Position numbers and translations under genes: made by a program
IMG/VR virus record: IMGVR_UViG_3300043468_001939
Location: 1 to 26,033 of that record
DNA: 26,033 nt
Origin: a virus
Strand: one strand, 5' to 3'
Part shown: piece by piece, positions 1 through 6,867 of the stretch
Layout of the letters: the number at the start of each line of letters is the position of its first letter
Position numbering within the stretch: the first letter of the stretch is position 1
Notes under the pieces: model-generated
Told to the model about the DNA's origin: nothing
The model's input: the letters and a program-made list of their open reading frames with translations, nothing else
The model's database searches: none

Positions 1-16
1 ACACACATGGCAGGGA

Positions 17-961
17 TCAGAGGTTGGCGAAGGGAAAGCGGGCGTCGAAGCGGCGGCAGAGCCGTTGGGCAATGTTGCGGTAGGCATCGAATTCCGAATG
101 GAGCGGGCCGATGAGACCAAGTGCCACAGGTCGCTTGCTGCCGGTCCACCCGAGGTAATCCCAAAGGTAGATCAGCGCGTCTTTGGCGGTGGCCGTGCGT
201 TTCGCTTGGGTCTTGTTCTTCTTGAATGATCCAAGGCAATCCACCTCGGCGGCCCGGCGGCAAAGCCCCAACACCGTGGCAAGGTGGTGAAGAAGTTTTT
301 GGCGGTTGAGCGTGCCGGCAAAGACCCGGAATTCGATCACGCCGTGGGAAAAGAGTTTTTGGAAGTTGATCATTCCCCTGCCGCATTCGCGTGCAGCCCT
401 CAACTTGCGATTGGGGTCTTTGCGGAGATGCATCTGGCGAACCAATTTCCCCACATCATCTCCGAGCATGTGGCTATAGCGGTTGAGGTGGCGGCCAGTG
501 CCCGTTTGGCCGTAGAGGCTCATGGCGTGCCAGCGGGTGATGTGAGCCAACTTGCGTGCAAAGTCGCTCATCGCCTGCAGGTCTTCCGTGCCAATGATGG
601 AGGCAACGCCCACGGTGATGTGACAACCGCAGGATGCGTTGACGTTGGCACCGATGGCGTTGGCCCATTCGACGAATTCGATGAGGTGTTGCACCCCATC
701 GCTGCCACTGAGGATGGGTGAAACAAATTCGCATGCCGTACGATCAGCACGGGCACGAATGGATCCATCGCGTTCAGCCCGCCAGCACTCGCCATTGAAT
801 GTGGGCGCGTTGAGGGGCGCGGAGGATCCGGTGGCAATGCCAGCTCTCACGCTGATGCCGTTGTGGTAATTTCCGACCACCACGCCGGAGAGCACGGGGA
901 TGGTGGTTTCGAGTTCAACTCCGAAGGTAATGGCTTCGGCCTTCTTATCTGATGGTTTCAT
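17..961 (-). CDS. Amidoligase family protein (COOH-NH2 ligase, GS/GCS superfamily)
   Basis: This 314-residue protein matches the amidoligase family, predicted ATP-dependent enzymes that join a carboxyl group to an amine. The signs are the N-terminal FGVELET motif (Glu16 and Glu18, the metal/ATP-binding ExE type), a CGCHITVG motif near residue 110 with the family's conserved His, a YGQTGTGRHLNRY stretch, and VIEFRVFAGTLN near residue 210, which matches the family's EFR-F-GT motif. The length is normal. It lies about 0.6 kb beyond the other minus-strand genes, with a plus-strand gene between. The ATG at 961 has no good ribosome-binding site, but a 17-codon leader frame with a strong one overlaps it. 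The family and key residues are seen; the substrate is unknown. Possible roles are modification of DNA bases, a peptide tag or a surface polymer. Confidence 0.82.
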   Translation of the reverse strand: MKPSDKKAEAITFGVELETTIPVLSGVVVGNYHNGISVRAGIATGSSAPLNAPTFNGECWRAERDGSIRARADRTACEFVSPILSGSDGVQHLIEFVEWANAIGANVNASCGCHITVGVASIIGTEDLQAMSDFARKLAHITRWHAMSLYGQTGTGRHLNRYSHMLGDDVGKLVRQMHLRKDPNRKLRAARECGRGMINFQKLFSHGVIEFRVFAGTLNRQKLLHHLATVLGLCRRAAEVDCLGSFKKNKTQAKRTATAKDALIYLWDYLGWTGSKRPVALGLIGPLHSEFDAYRNIAQRLCRRFDARFPFANL

Positions 962-998
962 TTAGGATCTGGTGTCGGAGGGATGTGCGTTCCGACAT
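945..998 (-). promoter_or_regulatory. Possible leader ORF coupled to the amidoligase start
   Basis: Read on the minus strand, AGGAGG (1008-1003) stands 4 nt before an ATG at 998. A 17-codon frame (MSERTSLRHQILNETIR) follows, and its stop at 945 lies 17 nt inside the amidoligase gene. The amidoligase ATG has no Shine-Dalgarno of its own, so coupled translation is plausible. This rests only on the sequence layout. Confidence 0.3.
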
Positions 999-1004
999 CC
1001 TTCC
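974..1004 (-). promoter_or_regulatory. Hairpin with an alternative stem over the leader start
   Basis: GGAGGGATGT (977-986) can pair with ACATCCTTCC (995-1004) through ten pairs including one G-T, with an 8-nt loop. The overlapping pair GTCGGA (974-979) and TCCGAC (991-996) gives a mutually exclusive stem. The longer stem covers the leader ATG and part of its ribosome-binding site. No T-run follows, so it is not an intrinsic terminator. A regulatory role is inferred. Confidence 0.3.
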
Positions 1005-1079
1005 TCCTGCCAGCCATCCGCGCGTTTTGTCGCGCGCCATCCGCATCCATATTTTTCACCATTTACTTCGACGCCCACT

Positions 1080-1103
1080 CGTTGGCATGCGGATTGAACG
1101 GGC
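1080..1103 (+). repeat. 24-bp direct repeat, copy 1
   Basis: CGTTGGCATGCGG begins this copy, which matches the copy at 1241-1264 at 22 of 24 positions. It contains the palindrome GCATGC, and CGTT near its left end pairs with AACG near its right end. Paired copies in a divergent region suggest an operator, which is inference only. Confidence 0.6.
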
Positions 1104-1240
1104 ATCAACAGGGACAAAATTTTCCCAGCCGGCATGAAGCCGCGTAATCATGCGTAGGAGCACATTCCCCCTGCTCAAGGTATGGCAATATGGTCAGCCC
1201 TCTCATCCACCATCCGCGTAGGTTGGGCTGGATTTACGCC

Positions 1241-1264
1241 CGTTGGCATGCGGAGTGGACGGGC
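1241..1264 (+). repeat. 24-bp direct repeat, copy 2
   Basis: This copy differs from the one at 1080-1103 at two positions. Here GCCCGT (1238-1243) and ACGGGC (1259-1264) form a 6-bp dyad around the shared GCATGC palindrome. It overlaps the candidate -35 box of the gene at 1290, so a bound protein could block that promoter. Confidence 0.6.
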
Positions 1265-1271
1265 TTAGAAA
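1243..1271 (+). promoter_or_regulatory. Weak sigma-70-like promoter for the gene at 1290
   Basis: TTGGCA (1243-1248, 5 of 6 to consensus) is followed after 17 nt by TAGAAA (1266-1271, 4 of 6). The start codon is 18 nt further on, preceded by AGGA (1279-1282), which would leave a very short leader. The -35 box is inside the direct repeat. Confidence 0.3.
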
Positions 1272-1289
1272 AACTACTAGGATAAAAGC

Positions 1290-1532
1290 ATGAACGAGGA
1301 CAAAGACGACGACAGAATCGTACATGATCCAATCGAAGACGATCCGGTTATGGGACCTCTCGTAAAACAAGCCGAAGAGGAAGCAATCGCAGCCTTAGCA
1401 AAGGAAGGCATCATGCTGAACATGGGACACTGCTACGAGGTTTGGGGAAGACAAAAAAAGATTCTCAAGGAGCGCCACGGCATCGATTGGAAGTCACCTG
1501 ATGAAATGAACCCGATGATCATATTTGATTGA
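1290..1532 (+). CDS. Small acidic protein of unknown function
   Basis: An 80-residue protein with a very acidic N-terminus (MNEDKDDDR, then IEDDP) and a mixed-charge C-terminal half ending in GIDWKSPDEMNPMIIFD. I recall similar KYGI-W-SP-EMNP endings in small phage and bacterial proteins of unknown role but cannot name a family. No membrane segment or signal peptide is seen. AGGA lies 7 nt before the ATG. It is the only plus-strand gene embedded in the minus-strand left arm, and the repeat pair just upstream hints at separate regulation. It ends 48 nt before the convergent end of the next minus-strand gene. Confidence 0.65.
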   Translation: MNEDKDDDRIVHDPIEDDPVMGPLVKQAEEEAIAALAKEGIMLNMGHCYEVWGRQKKILKERHGIDWKSPDEMNPMIIFD

Positions 1533-1580
1533 TCGTCAGTTCTCAATGAAAGAGGCGAGAGGACCTAGCAAATCGTCCAA

Positions 1581-1862
1581 TCAATACTCACTCGGCAGCA
1601 AGATCGTCGTCATCGACCTATCGTGCTCGGTGATGATGTAGAGGCGGTCGCCAGCGGGTGTGCGGTAGCAACTCAATAGCCGGAACCCGTCATCGAGCGC
1701 TTCATCGTTTGTCCTTCGATCCTCGTCGCAGAGTGCTTCGCCCCAATCACCGCAGTGGTGGCGTCGCAGGTATTGGGACAGGTCGACATCGAGCGCGATG
1801 GCACCGGGGGTGGCGAATATTTTCCCAAGCGGGAAGCGGGGTTGCATCAGGTGTATGCCCAT
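1581..1862 (-). CDS. Conserved small phage/plasmid protein of unknown function
   Basis: This 93-residue protein begins FPLGKIFATPGAIALD shortly after the start and ends with YIITEHDRSMTTILLPSEY, with RRHHCGDWGE and DDGFRLLSCY between. I recognise this as a widespread family on plasmids, phages and genomic islands, usually called hypothetical and of similar length. No biochemical role is established to my knowledge. It follows the RarA-like gene by 21 nt on the same strand, so the two are probably co-transcribed. It has no signal peptide or membrane segment. Recognition of the family is from memory. Confidence 0.8.
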   Translation of the reverse strand: MGIHLMQPRFPLGKIFATPGAIALDVDLSQYLRRHHCGDWGEALCDEDRRTNDEALDDGFRLLSCYRTPAGDRLYIITEHDRSMTTILLPSEY

Positions 1863-1883
1863 GGGGATTTCAGTGGTTGGGGG

Positions 1884-2441
1884 TTAGGAATCAATGAGGT
1901 TGTCGAACAGGCCGGGAATGAAGGGCGCTAGGGCATCTTGCTCCTGGCGGAAAAACTCGGCTTTGGTTTTGCCCATCCGTCGACCCTGCGGCGTGTGGCA
2001 GTCGTATGCGTAGTCGGGTATGGGGATGTATTGACCCGCCTGTTCGAGTTCGTCGGTCAGCGTGGCAGCATCAAGCCCGGCCTGCTGGTCATAGACAAAG
2101 TTCTGAAGATGGTCGGCATCGCGGCTCTTCTTGGCCAAGCAGAGAAGGATGATCGCTTTCGATATGAAGATGCGCCCCTTGGGTTTTCCTTTGGGCACAT
2201 GCTGATTGATCTCGGTGTAGCTGTCGTGCAGTGCCTTTGTTTCCGCCGTAAGGATTCCCCAGCAGTCTTCAGCGCTCACAGTGAGCAAGCGCCGCCAGAC
2301 ATACTGACCAAATCCACTGGCCCAAAGTTCAAGTGCCCAGTAGCCAGCAAGTTTGGCATCGCCGCGCCGAATGGCTTTCTGCATGGCGCTGGAAACCGCT
2401 GGGAATGAATATCCGCGTATGGTGTTGAGGTGATAACTCAT
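1884..2441 (-). CDS. RarA/MgsA C-terminal-domain-like protein
   Basis: A 185-residue protein resembling the C-terminal domain of the clamp-loader-like ATPase RarA/MgsA. The signs are SAMQKAIRRGDAKLAGYWAL at residues 18-37 and YVWRRLLTVSAEDCWGI at about 47-64, comparable to the family's QKSIRGSD-A-YWLARML and ARRL---A-EDIG segments. No Walker A or B motif is present, so it is a stand-alone C-terminal domain, a form I know from many phages. RarA acts at stalled replication forks; the phage protein may bind replication or single-stranded-DNA-binding proteins, which is inference. It lies 57 nt after the glycosyltransferase. The C-terminal segment GRRMGKTKAEFFRQEQDAL is typical of the phage version. 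Confidence 0.75.
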   Translation of the reverse strand: MSYHLNTIRGYSFPAVSSAMQKAIRRGDAKLAGYWALELWASGFGQYVWRRLLTVSAEDCWGILTAETKALHDSYTEINQHVPKGKPKGRIFISKAIILLCLAKKSRDADHLQNFVYDQQAGLDAATLTDELEQAGQYIPIPDYAYDCHTPQGRRMGKTKAEFFRQEQDALAPFIPGLFDNLIDS

Positions 2442-2498
2442 GGTCTACCATGGTCTCGCGGTGAAACACTTGGGGAAAGCAGTATTGATCACCATTTT

Positions 2499-3290
2499 TC
2501 AGACCTTCACGGATTGACGGCGTGGTGCGTCCATCGAAACGCGGTCCTGGCTCTTGTAGTTTTCGAGGCGGATGTGGGCCTTCCATTTGCGCTTGAGATA
2601 GCGCTTCTCGGTGGCGATTCGTTCCTCGCTGCGAAACAAGCTATTGCCCCCAAGGTTCTTGTCTCGCTCCTGCACGAAACAGAACCTCGCTTCGTTCCAG
2701 ACTAGGCGGTTGTCCATCAACTCTTGGAGTGTGGCATCGATGTCGCACTTGCACTTGAGCAGCTCGTCCCACTTGGGAACCCCACCCTTATCATCGCGAA
2801 CCACCCCAACCGCCCCGCCGACCCAATGGTTCACACCAAACGGATCGTTGCGTTGAAGGAGTCTGGGATCGCTTCTCTGGTGCCAACCAAACAAACGTGC
2901 TCCTGCTCCACGTGCTGACCATGCCGAGTTCTCGATCATCGCCTGGGTTTCCTCGATCGACAGTTTGCGACACCTGAGGCTGACCATGCAGACGCACGCG
3001 GAAATGTCATCGTCGAGCATGACGATCGCATCATCAGTGAAGTGCTTCAAAACCCAGTTCCTCACCGCGCTGATGCCGGCAATCTCATCGGGGATGGTTT
3101 CAATTTCCAACCCGGTATGAGTGTAATGCTCAGCCTCGCTTGCGGGAACCAGCAGCGTTGCCGTGGGAAACAACTTGTGGCTCGTGATCGAGCGGCTCCG
3201 GCTTCGGCTTAGAATCAAGAGCCTGAGTTTCAGCGGGCGTAATTCCGGCCATGCTGGCCCGGCGGCAGAGTTCGAGGAGTCGTTTTCCAT
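2499..3290 (-). CDS. TET-associated (GREB1-like) glycosyltransferase
   Basis: The conserved core starts at LKLRLLILSRSRSRSITSHK (beginning near 3233) and continues through LFPTATLLVP, GISAVRNWVL, the nucleotide-sugar/metal motif IVMLDDDI and the C-terminal NEARFCFVQERDKNLGGNS. This is the pattern of TET-associated glycosyltransferases, proposed to glycosylate oxidised or hypermodified bases in phage DNA. The start is uncertain. ATG at 3290 is used here; TTG at 3344 would add 18 residues, and a start nearer 3218 would match the core. In every case the gene overlaps ParB out of frame. No TET/JBP oxygenase is in the window, so the acceptor is unknown. Confidence 0.82.
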   Translation of the reverse strand: MENDSSNSAAGPAWPELRPLKLRLLILSRSRSRSITSHKLFPTATLLVPASEAEHYTHTGLEIETIPDEIAGISAVRNWVLKHFTDDAIVMLDDDISACVCMVSLRCRKLSIEETQAMIENSAWSARGAGARLFGWHQRSDPRLLQRNDPFGVNHWVGGAVGVVRDDKGGVPKWDELLKCKCDIDATLQELMDNRLVWNEARFCFVQERDKNLGGNSLFRSEERIATEKRYLKRKWKAHIRLENYKSQDRVSMDAPRRQSVKV

Positions 3291-3909
3291 GGATAACACG
3301 GCCGAGGCCGATTTTTTTGGTTCTGCGGGTGATGGAGTAGTCAACCTCTCCCACCCCCATCAGTTGGAGTGCCTGCATCCAGTCGCGCAGGTCGTGGAAC
3401 ATAAAGACGAGGTAGTCGTGGTGTTCGAACGCCTGGCATTCCATGCGTGGAATCGTTTCCATTTCGTCCTCCGGGTTGGCGGCTTCGTCCATGAGCTTGC
3501 GGATCTCATCGTCCATGAATCCGGTGAGCTCGAGGTCGAAGCTTGGATCGGATTCGCCAATCGATTTGAGAACCCGGCGCAATTCGTCCTCATCGAGTTC
3601 GGCCAATTCCGACAGGCGGTTGTCGGCCAGAAGATCGGCAAGCTCCTCCGCCTCACTTGCATAGTCCTGCTCATCCACTGGGATTGTTTCGCAACCAATC
3701 AAAAGTGCGGCCTCCAAGCGGCCATGCCCGCGAACAATCAGCCCGGAGCGCTTGGACACGGTGACGGGATTGCGCCACCCCTGCTCCTGGATGATCGACG
3801 CGAGAAGTTGGATTTGGTGGGCGCTGTGGCGGTTCGGGTTAACCGGGTTGGGTTTCAGCGTGTTGGGATCCAGGAGGCGGGTGTGGGCGCAATGCACGGG
3901 AATGCTCAT
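3130..3909 (-). CDS. ParB/sulfiredoxin-fold N-terminal domain protein
   Basis: A 259-residue protein with a ParB-like nuclease/Srx fold in its first ~100 residues: LKPNPVNPNRHSAHQIQLLA, IIQEQGWRNPVTV, then VRGHGRLEAALLIG with the family's GHGR motif. An acidic helical segment (ELADLLADNRLSELAELDEDEL) follows and is typical of phage ParB-like proteins found near DNA-modification genes. ParB-fold proteins can hydrolyse nucleotides or act as kinases on hydroxymethylated bases; which applies here is unknown. The last ~35 residues read through the glycosyltransferase core in another frame and look unconserved. TTGACG stands 14 nt before the ATG. Confidence 0.85.
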   Translation of the reverse strand: MSIPVHCAHTRLLDPNTLKPNPVNPNRHSAHQIQLLASIIQEQGWRNPVTVSKRSGLIVRGHGRLEAALLIGCETIPVDEQDYASEAEELADLLADNRLSELAELDEDELRRVLKSIGESDPSFDLELTGFMDDEIRKLMDEAANPEDEMETIPRMECQAFEHHDYLVFMFHDLRDWMQALQLMGVGEVDYSITRRTKKIGLGRVIHGKRLLELCRRASMAGITPAETQALDSKPKPEPLDHEPQVVSHGNAAGSRKRG

Positions 3910-3923
3910 GCCCCCTGCCCCGC

Positions 3924-3929
3924 CGTCAA
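3924..3929 (-). promoter_or_regulatory. TTGAC start-associated motif (ParB-like gene)
   Basis: On the minus strand TTGACG is followed by 14 nt and the ATG at 3909. The 14-nt spacer is purine-rich and contains AGGGGG. This is the only minus-strand gene start with the motif. Confidence 0.45.
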
Positions 3930-3966
3930 CTATAGCCCCCGGACCCTTGACACTGCACAGGCGTTC

Positions 3967-4041
3967 ATTCCTAGTCGGGGCCGCAAGCGGAGCAGCTTGA
4001 ATTCAACTGGTACGACCATCGTAGCAAGGCGGAAAAAATGA
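3967..4041 (+). other. Possible 24-codon basic mini-ORF with ATT start
   Basis: TTGACA (3947-3952) has no ATG or GTG at the usual distance, but an ATT codon lies exactly 14 nt on. It opens a 24-codon frame rich in Arg and Lys (SRGRKRSSLN, ending VARRKK) whose TGA overlaps the ATG of the gene at 4038. ATT starts are very rare, so this is speculative. Confidence 0.15.
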
Positions 4042-4334
4042 CAGACCACGAAATCAAACTGGAATTCATCCGCTTTTCCCCAGAGGGCAGCCGATTGCAG
4101 GTCAAAACGATTTCATGGGATGGTCATGTCCCCACGGACACATGGGTCGATTATGAGCCAATTCCTGAAAATGCGAGCCAGACGAATATAGATGCGGCGA
4201 TGAACAAAGCCTTGGCCGACGAACGATATTTCAGCCGATGCCAAAAATGCCAAACGCTCAACCCAGACGGCTGGATGCATGATTCAAAGATTTGCCAGAG
4301 CTGCGCTGAGCAATATTTGGGCATTCTTTATTGA
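4038..4334 (+). CDS. Small zinc-ribbon-like protein of unknown function
   Basis: A 98-residue protein, first in the plus-strand packaging and structural run. Its C-terminus carries CQKC and CQSC separated by 14 residues, which would bind one zinc ion as a ribbon or knuckle. The N-terminal ~60 residues are predicted to be beta-rich (EIKLEFIRF, LQVKTISWDG). AAGG is near the start codon. Its position just before the small terminase gene is where phages often carry small DNA-binding or regulatory proteins. No specific family was recognised. The pairing of cysteines is seen; metal binding is inferred. Confidence 0.7.
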   Translation: MTDHEIKLEFIRFSPEGSRLQVKTISWDGHVPTDTWVDYEPIPENASQTNIDAAMNKALADERYFSRCQKCQTLNPDGWMHDSKICQSCAEQYLGILY

Positions 4335-4341
4335 TGTCGAG

Positions 4342-4347
4342 TTGACG
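4342..4347 (+). promoter_or_regulatory. TTGAC start-associated motif (small terminase)
   Basis: TTGACG, 16 nt before the ATG at 4364, in the 29-nt gap after the zinc-ribbon gene. Confidence 0.4.
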
Positions 4348-4363
4348 AGTCGGCAAGCGGCGG

Positions 4364-4969
4364 ATGGATGCCGTTTCCCCTGACATTGCCAAAAAGCTCC
4401 TTTCTCGCGACTTCGCCAACCTGATTGGCAGGGTCCAAAAAGGCGGCAAGCTGACCCGTACAGAACGAGCCATGCTGCAATCCATGGCCACTGGCAGTGG
4501 AGCGGCCCCAAGCACCGCATCCAGCTATGTGGAACTTGCTGCCGTGCTGGGCGTGACGCGCCAGTCGATCAACACATGGAAAAAGCGTAAGGACTCGCCA
4601 AAGCCAGCCTCCAACGGCATGCATGATGTGTCGGAGTGGAAGGAGTTCATGCGTCAAAACGAACTCAAGGGTGGCGAGCCACTCACTCAAGATGGCGCCG
4701 ACATCGAAACATCGCTCAAGGCAAGGAAGCTGCTCGCTGAGGTGGAAGAGCGGGAATTGCGCGTGGGAATCAAACGCGGTGACTATGTGGCGGTGGAGGA
4801 AGTTCGCCAGACATGGACGGAATTCGTTGCGCAGGCAAAAGCCATGCTTCGCAAGAAATTCGAGCAGGAACTCCCGCCGATCCTGTCGGGCCTCGACGCC
4901 ACCGGCATCCAGGAGGAATCACGGCGGGCCATCGATGAAGTTTTGTCCATCCTGCACCAAGGCGAATGA
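4364..4969 (+). CDS. terS: Terminase small subunit, Nu1-like
   Basis: A 201-residue protein with a helix-turn-helix at about residues 50-75 (YVELAAVLGVTRQSINTWKK), as in lambda Nu1, which binds the packaging site on phage DNA. It is followed by a helical region typical of Nu1-type subunits (ARKLLAEVEERELRVGIKRG, then YVAVEEVRQTW) and a C-terminal segment that in this family contacts the large subunit. It ends in an ATGA overlap with the large terminase gene, so the two are translationally coupled. The function follows from the helix-turn-helix, the conserved ERELRVG--RGDYV segment and the position. A second in-phase start was not seen; ATG at 4364 follows a TTGACG motif. Confidence 0.88.
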   Translation: MDAVSPDIAKKLLSRDFANLIGRVQKGGKLTRTERAMLQSMATGSGAAPSTASSYVELAAVLGVTRQSINTWKKRKDSPKPASNGMHDVSEWKEFMRQNELKGGEPLTQDGADIETSLKARKLLAEVEERELRVGIKRGDYVAVEEVRQTWTEFVAQAKAMLRKKFEQELPPILSGLDATGIQEESRRAIDEVLSILHQGE

Positions 4970-6798
4970 AATCAGTCGAACCGGCACACTCGAAGTTGCG
5001 AGGGATCTGGCGTGATGCATGGCGCCCACCAGATCGTCGTCCCCCATGGGCGTGGTGTGAGGACCACATTTCCTCCATTCCCTATTCACCGATTCCCGGT
5101 CGTTTCCGCTCGGCCAACTCACCATGGATGCGTGAGCCGATGGAGGCGCTGGTGGATCCAAAAATTCGAATCGTGAGCATCATCGCTGCCATTCAGAGCG
5201 GCAAAACCAGCGTTGGGGAATTCGGCCTTGCCCACATCATCGCCAACCATCCAGGGCCAACCCTGTGGCTCGATCAAACGGATGACGATGCCAAGGACCA
5301 GAGTGAAAGCAGGCTCCAGAAGCTCTTTGACGAATGCCAGCCGGTGAAATCCCTCTACCCGGCCAACCGCCACAAAAGGAGGCTTTCCACCATCCACTTC
5401 AACAACGGCATGACGCTCTGGGTGTTGGGGGCGCACAACAAGACCAACCTCCAGCGCCGCTCGATCCGTTGGCTTATTTGCGATGAAACATGGCGGTACC
5501 CGCAGGGGCACATGACCGAGGCCGAAGCCCGCGTCACCGCATTTGGCTGGCTTGGCAAGTGCCTCTTCATGAGCCAAGGCGGAGAGGAAGACGACGACAC
5601 CCACCGCAAGTTTGAAACCACCGACATGCGCGAGTGGACATTTGCTTGCCCGCATTGCCATCACCGCCAGCCGTGGAAATGGGAGCAAATCGAATGGAGC
5701 AAGGACGCACGCGACGAATCAGGCGAGTGGGATTTCCAAAAAGTGCGCGAAACCACATCGATGCGATGCGAGTCGTGCAACCACTACTTCGAGGATAGCG
5801 ATAGGTCGCGTCGTGAACTCAACCTCACCGGGAAGTATGTGGCGACAAACCCCAACGCCCCGAAAGAAAATGCCGGGTTTCATTGGAATGCGCTATGCGC
5901 CATGAGCTGGGGCCGCTTGGCCGAACTTTATCTCAGGGCCAAAGCTGCTGCCAGACGGGGTGATGTGAGCCTCATCCAGCAGTTTTATCAAAAGCGTCTT
6001 GCCCTCGCATGGCGGGAATACCTCGAGGACTACAAACTCGACATCGTGCCGGGCGGCTACCTCAAAGGTGAGTCGTGGGATGGTGAGGCCGGTGTGGATG
6101 CGCATGGGCGCTTGGTGCCGTCAGGACAAACATCAGCCTGCCCATTGCGGATCCTCACCGTGGACTGCCAAATGGACCACATGTTTCTCGTCGTTCGGGC
6201 ATGGGCCGAGGATGGATCAAGCCGCCTGATTTGGGACGAGCGTGTGCTTACCTACACCGATGTCGCCAGCGTCCAGGAGAGATTCGGCGTTCATCCCAAC
6301 CTGGTTTTCATTGATGCCGGATATGCCACCTACGATGTCTACCGCGAATGCGCCTCACATGGATGGACTGCACTCATGGGCGACAAGCGGGCGACATTCA
6401 CGCACAAGGTGAAAGGCCGCAAGTCGATCGAACGCTTTTATTCACCTCGCCGCAAAGTGGTCCTCGGCCGCGGACAGAGCTGCTCGGTGTTTTATTGGAG
6501 CAACCTCAACATCAAGGACACGCTTGCCCGACTTCGCCGCAATCAAAACCCGGACAATGGCCCGGTGTGGGAGGTGCCAGACGACATCGATGAAGATTAC
6601 CTCGCCCAAATGGAAGGCGAACACCGCATCAAAAAAAGCGGCAAATGGATGTGGGAGAGAATCGGATCCCGACCCAATCACCTGTTTGACTGCGAGGCCA
6701 TGCAGGTCGCCGCCGCCACCATGCTCAAGATCGTCGGAAGAGAGTCACAATCTTCCGTTCAACCAGACCAACCAGACCAAACCGAAGACGTCGCATGA
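4966..6798 (+). CDS. terL: Terminase large subunit, GpA family
   Basis: A 610-residue packaging motor of the lambda GpA type. The N-terminal ATPase has a variant Walker A (IAAIQSGKTS, residues 73-82) and Walker B RWLICDE (168-174). Two Cys pairs, CPHC (228-231) and CESC (268-271), form the zinc-ribbon-like insert found in this family. The C-terminal nuclease shows ILTVDCQMDH with Asp400 and LVFIDAGYATYDV with Asp450, matching the family's acidic metal-binding positions. The enzyme cuts concatemeric DNA and drives it through the portal. The length is typical. It overlaps the small subunit gene by 4 nt; the C-terminus ends in a QPDQPDQTED repeat, probably flexible. Confidence 0.95.
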   Translation: MKSVEPAHSKLRGIWRDAWRPPDRRPPWAWCEDHISSIPYSPIPGRFRSANSPWMREPMEALVDPKIRIVSIIAAIQSGKTSVGEFGLAHIIANHPGPTLWLDQTDDDAKDQSESRLQKLFDECQPVKSLYPANRHKRRLSTIHFNNGMTLWVLGAHNKTNLQRRSIRWLICDETWRYPQGHMTEAEARVTAFGWLGKCLFMSQGGEEDDDTHRKFETTDMREWTFACPHCHHRQPWKWEQIEWSKDARDESGEWDFQKVRETTSMRCESCNHYFEDSDRSRRELNLTGKYVATNPNAPKENAGFHWNALCAMSWGRLAELYLRAKAAARRGDVSLIQQFYQKRLALAWREYLEDYKLDIVPGGYLKGESWDGEAGVDAHGRLVPSGQTSACPLRILTVDCQMDHMFLVVRAWAEDGSSRLIWDERVLTYTDVASVQERFGVHPNLVFIDAGYATYDVYRECASHGWTALMGDKRATFTHKVKGRKSIERFYSPRRKVVLGRGQSCSVFYWSNLNIKDTLARLRRNQNPDNGPVWEVPDDIDEDYLAQMEGEHRIKKSGKWMWERIGSRPNHLFDCEAMQVAAATMLKIVGRESQSSVQPDQPDQTEDVA

Positions 6799-6847
6799 CG
6801 CCGCTGATCAGATCGATCTCTTGGCCCCGTCTGATCGCCGTCCTCCG

Positions 6848-6853
6848 TTGACA
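6848..6853 (+). promoter_or_regulatory. TTGACA start-associated motif (joining protein)
   Basis: TTGACA, 14 nt before the ATG at 6868, in the 69-nt gap after the large terminase. No TATAAT-like box lies 16-18 nt downstream. Confidence 0.5.
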
Positions 6854-6867
6854 CAAATCGCCATTGC

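Larger units (their letters stand above)
962..1289. other. 328-bp non-coding divergent region
   Basis: This region separates the minus-strand amidoligase from a plus-strand small gene. It holds the leader frame and hairpin next to the amidoligase, two copies of a 24-bp direct repeat, and a weak sigma-70-like promoter before position 1290. Between 1110 and 1230 I see no gene and no clear signal. Confidence 0.6.

Noticed and set aside
1-16. Possible next minus-strand gene starting at position 8
   Set aside because: Only three codons would be in the window, so nothing supports it.
638-660. TTGACG followed by ATG on the plus strand inside the amidoligase
   Set aside because: It is antisense to a recognised gene and leads to no plausible protein, so it is a chance match.
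284-721. 145-codon plus-strand open frame
   Set aside because: It is opposite the amidoligase motifs, which identify the true strand.
1110-1230. Small RNA or gene in the middle of the divergent region
   Set aside because: No open frame with a start signal, stable hairpin or T-run was found there.
3947-3975. Sigma-70 promoter for the plus-strand operon using TTGACA at 3947
   Set aside because: No acceptable -10 box is found 16-19 nt downstream (CCTAGT, TAGTCG).
3163-4041. 292-codon open frame on the plus strand
   Set aside because: It lies opposite the ParB-like gene, whose recognised domain fixes the strand, and its translation has no family signal. Its last 24 codons are noted separately only because of the TTGACA spacing.
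6760-6790. Short ACCAGACCAA repeat at the end of the large terminase
   Set aside because: It encodes a low-complexity QPDQPDQ tail within the coding frame and is too short to be a functional repeat.
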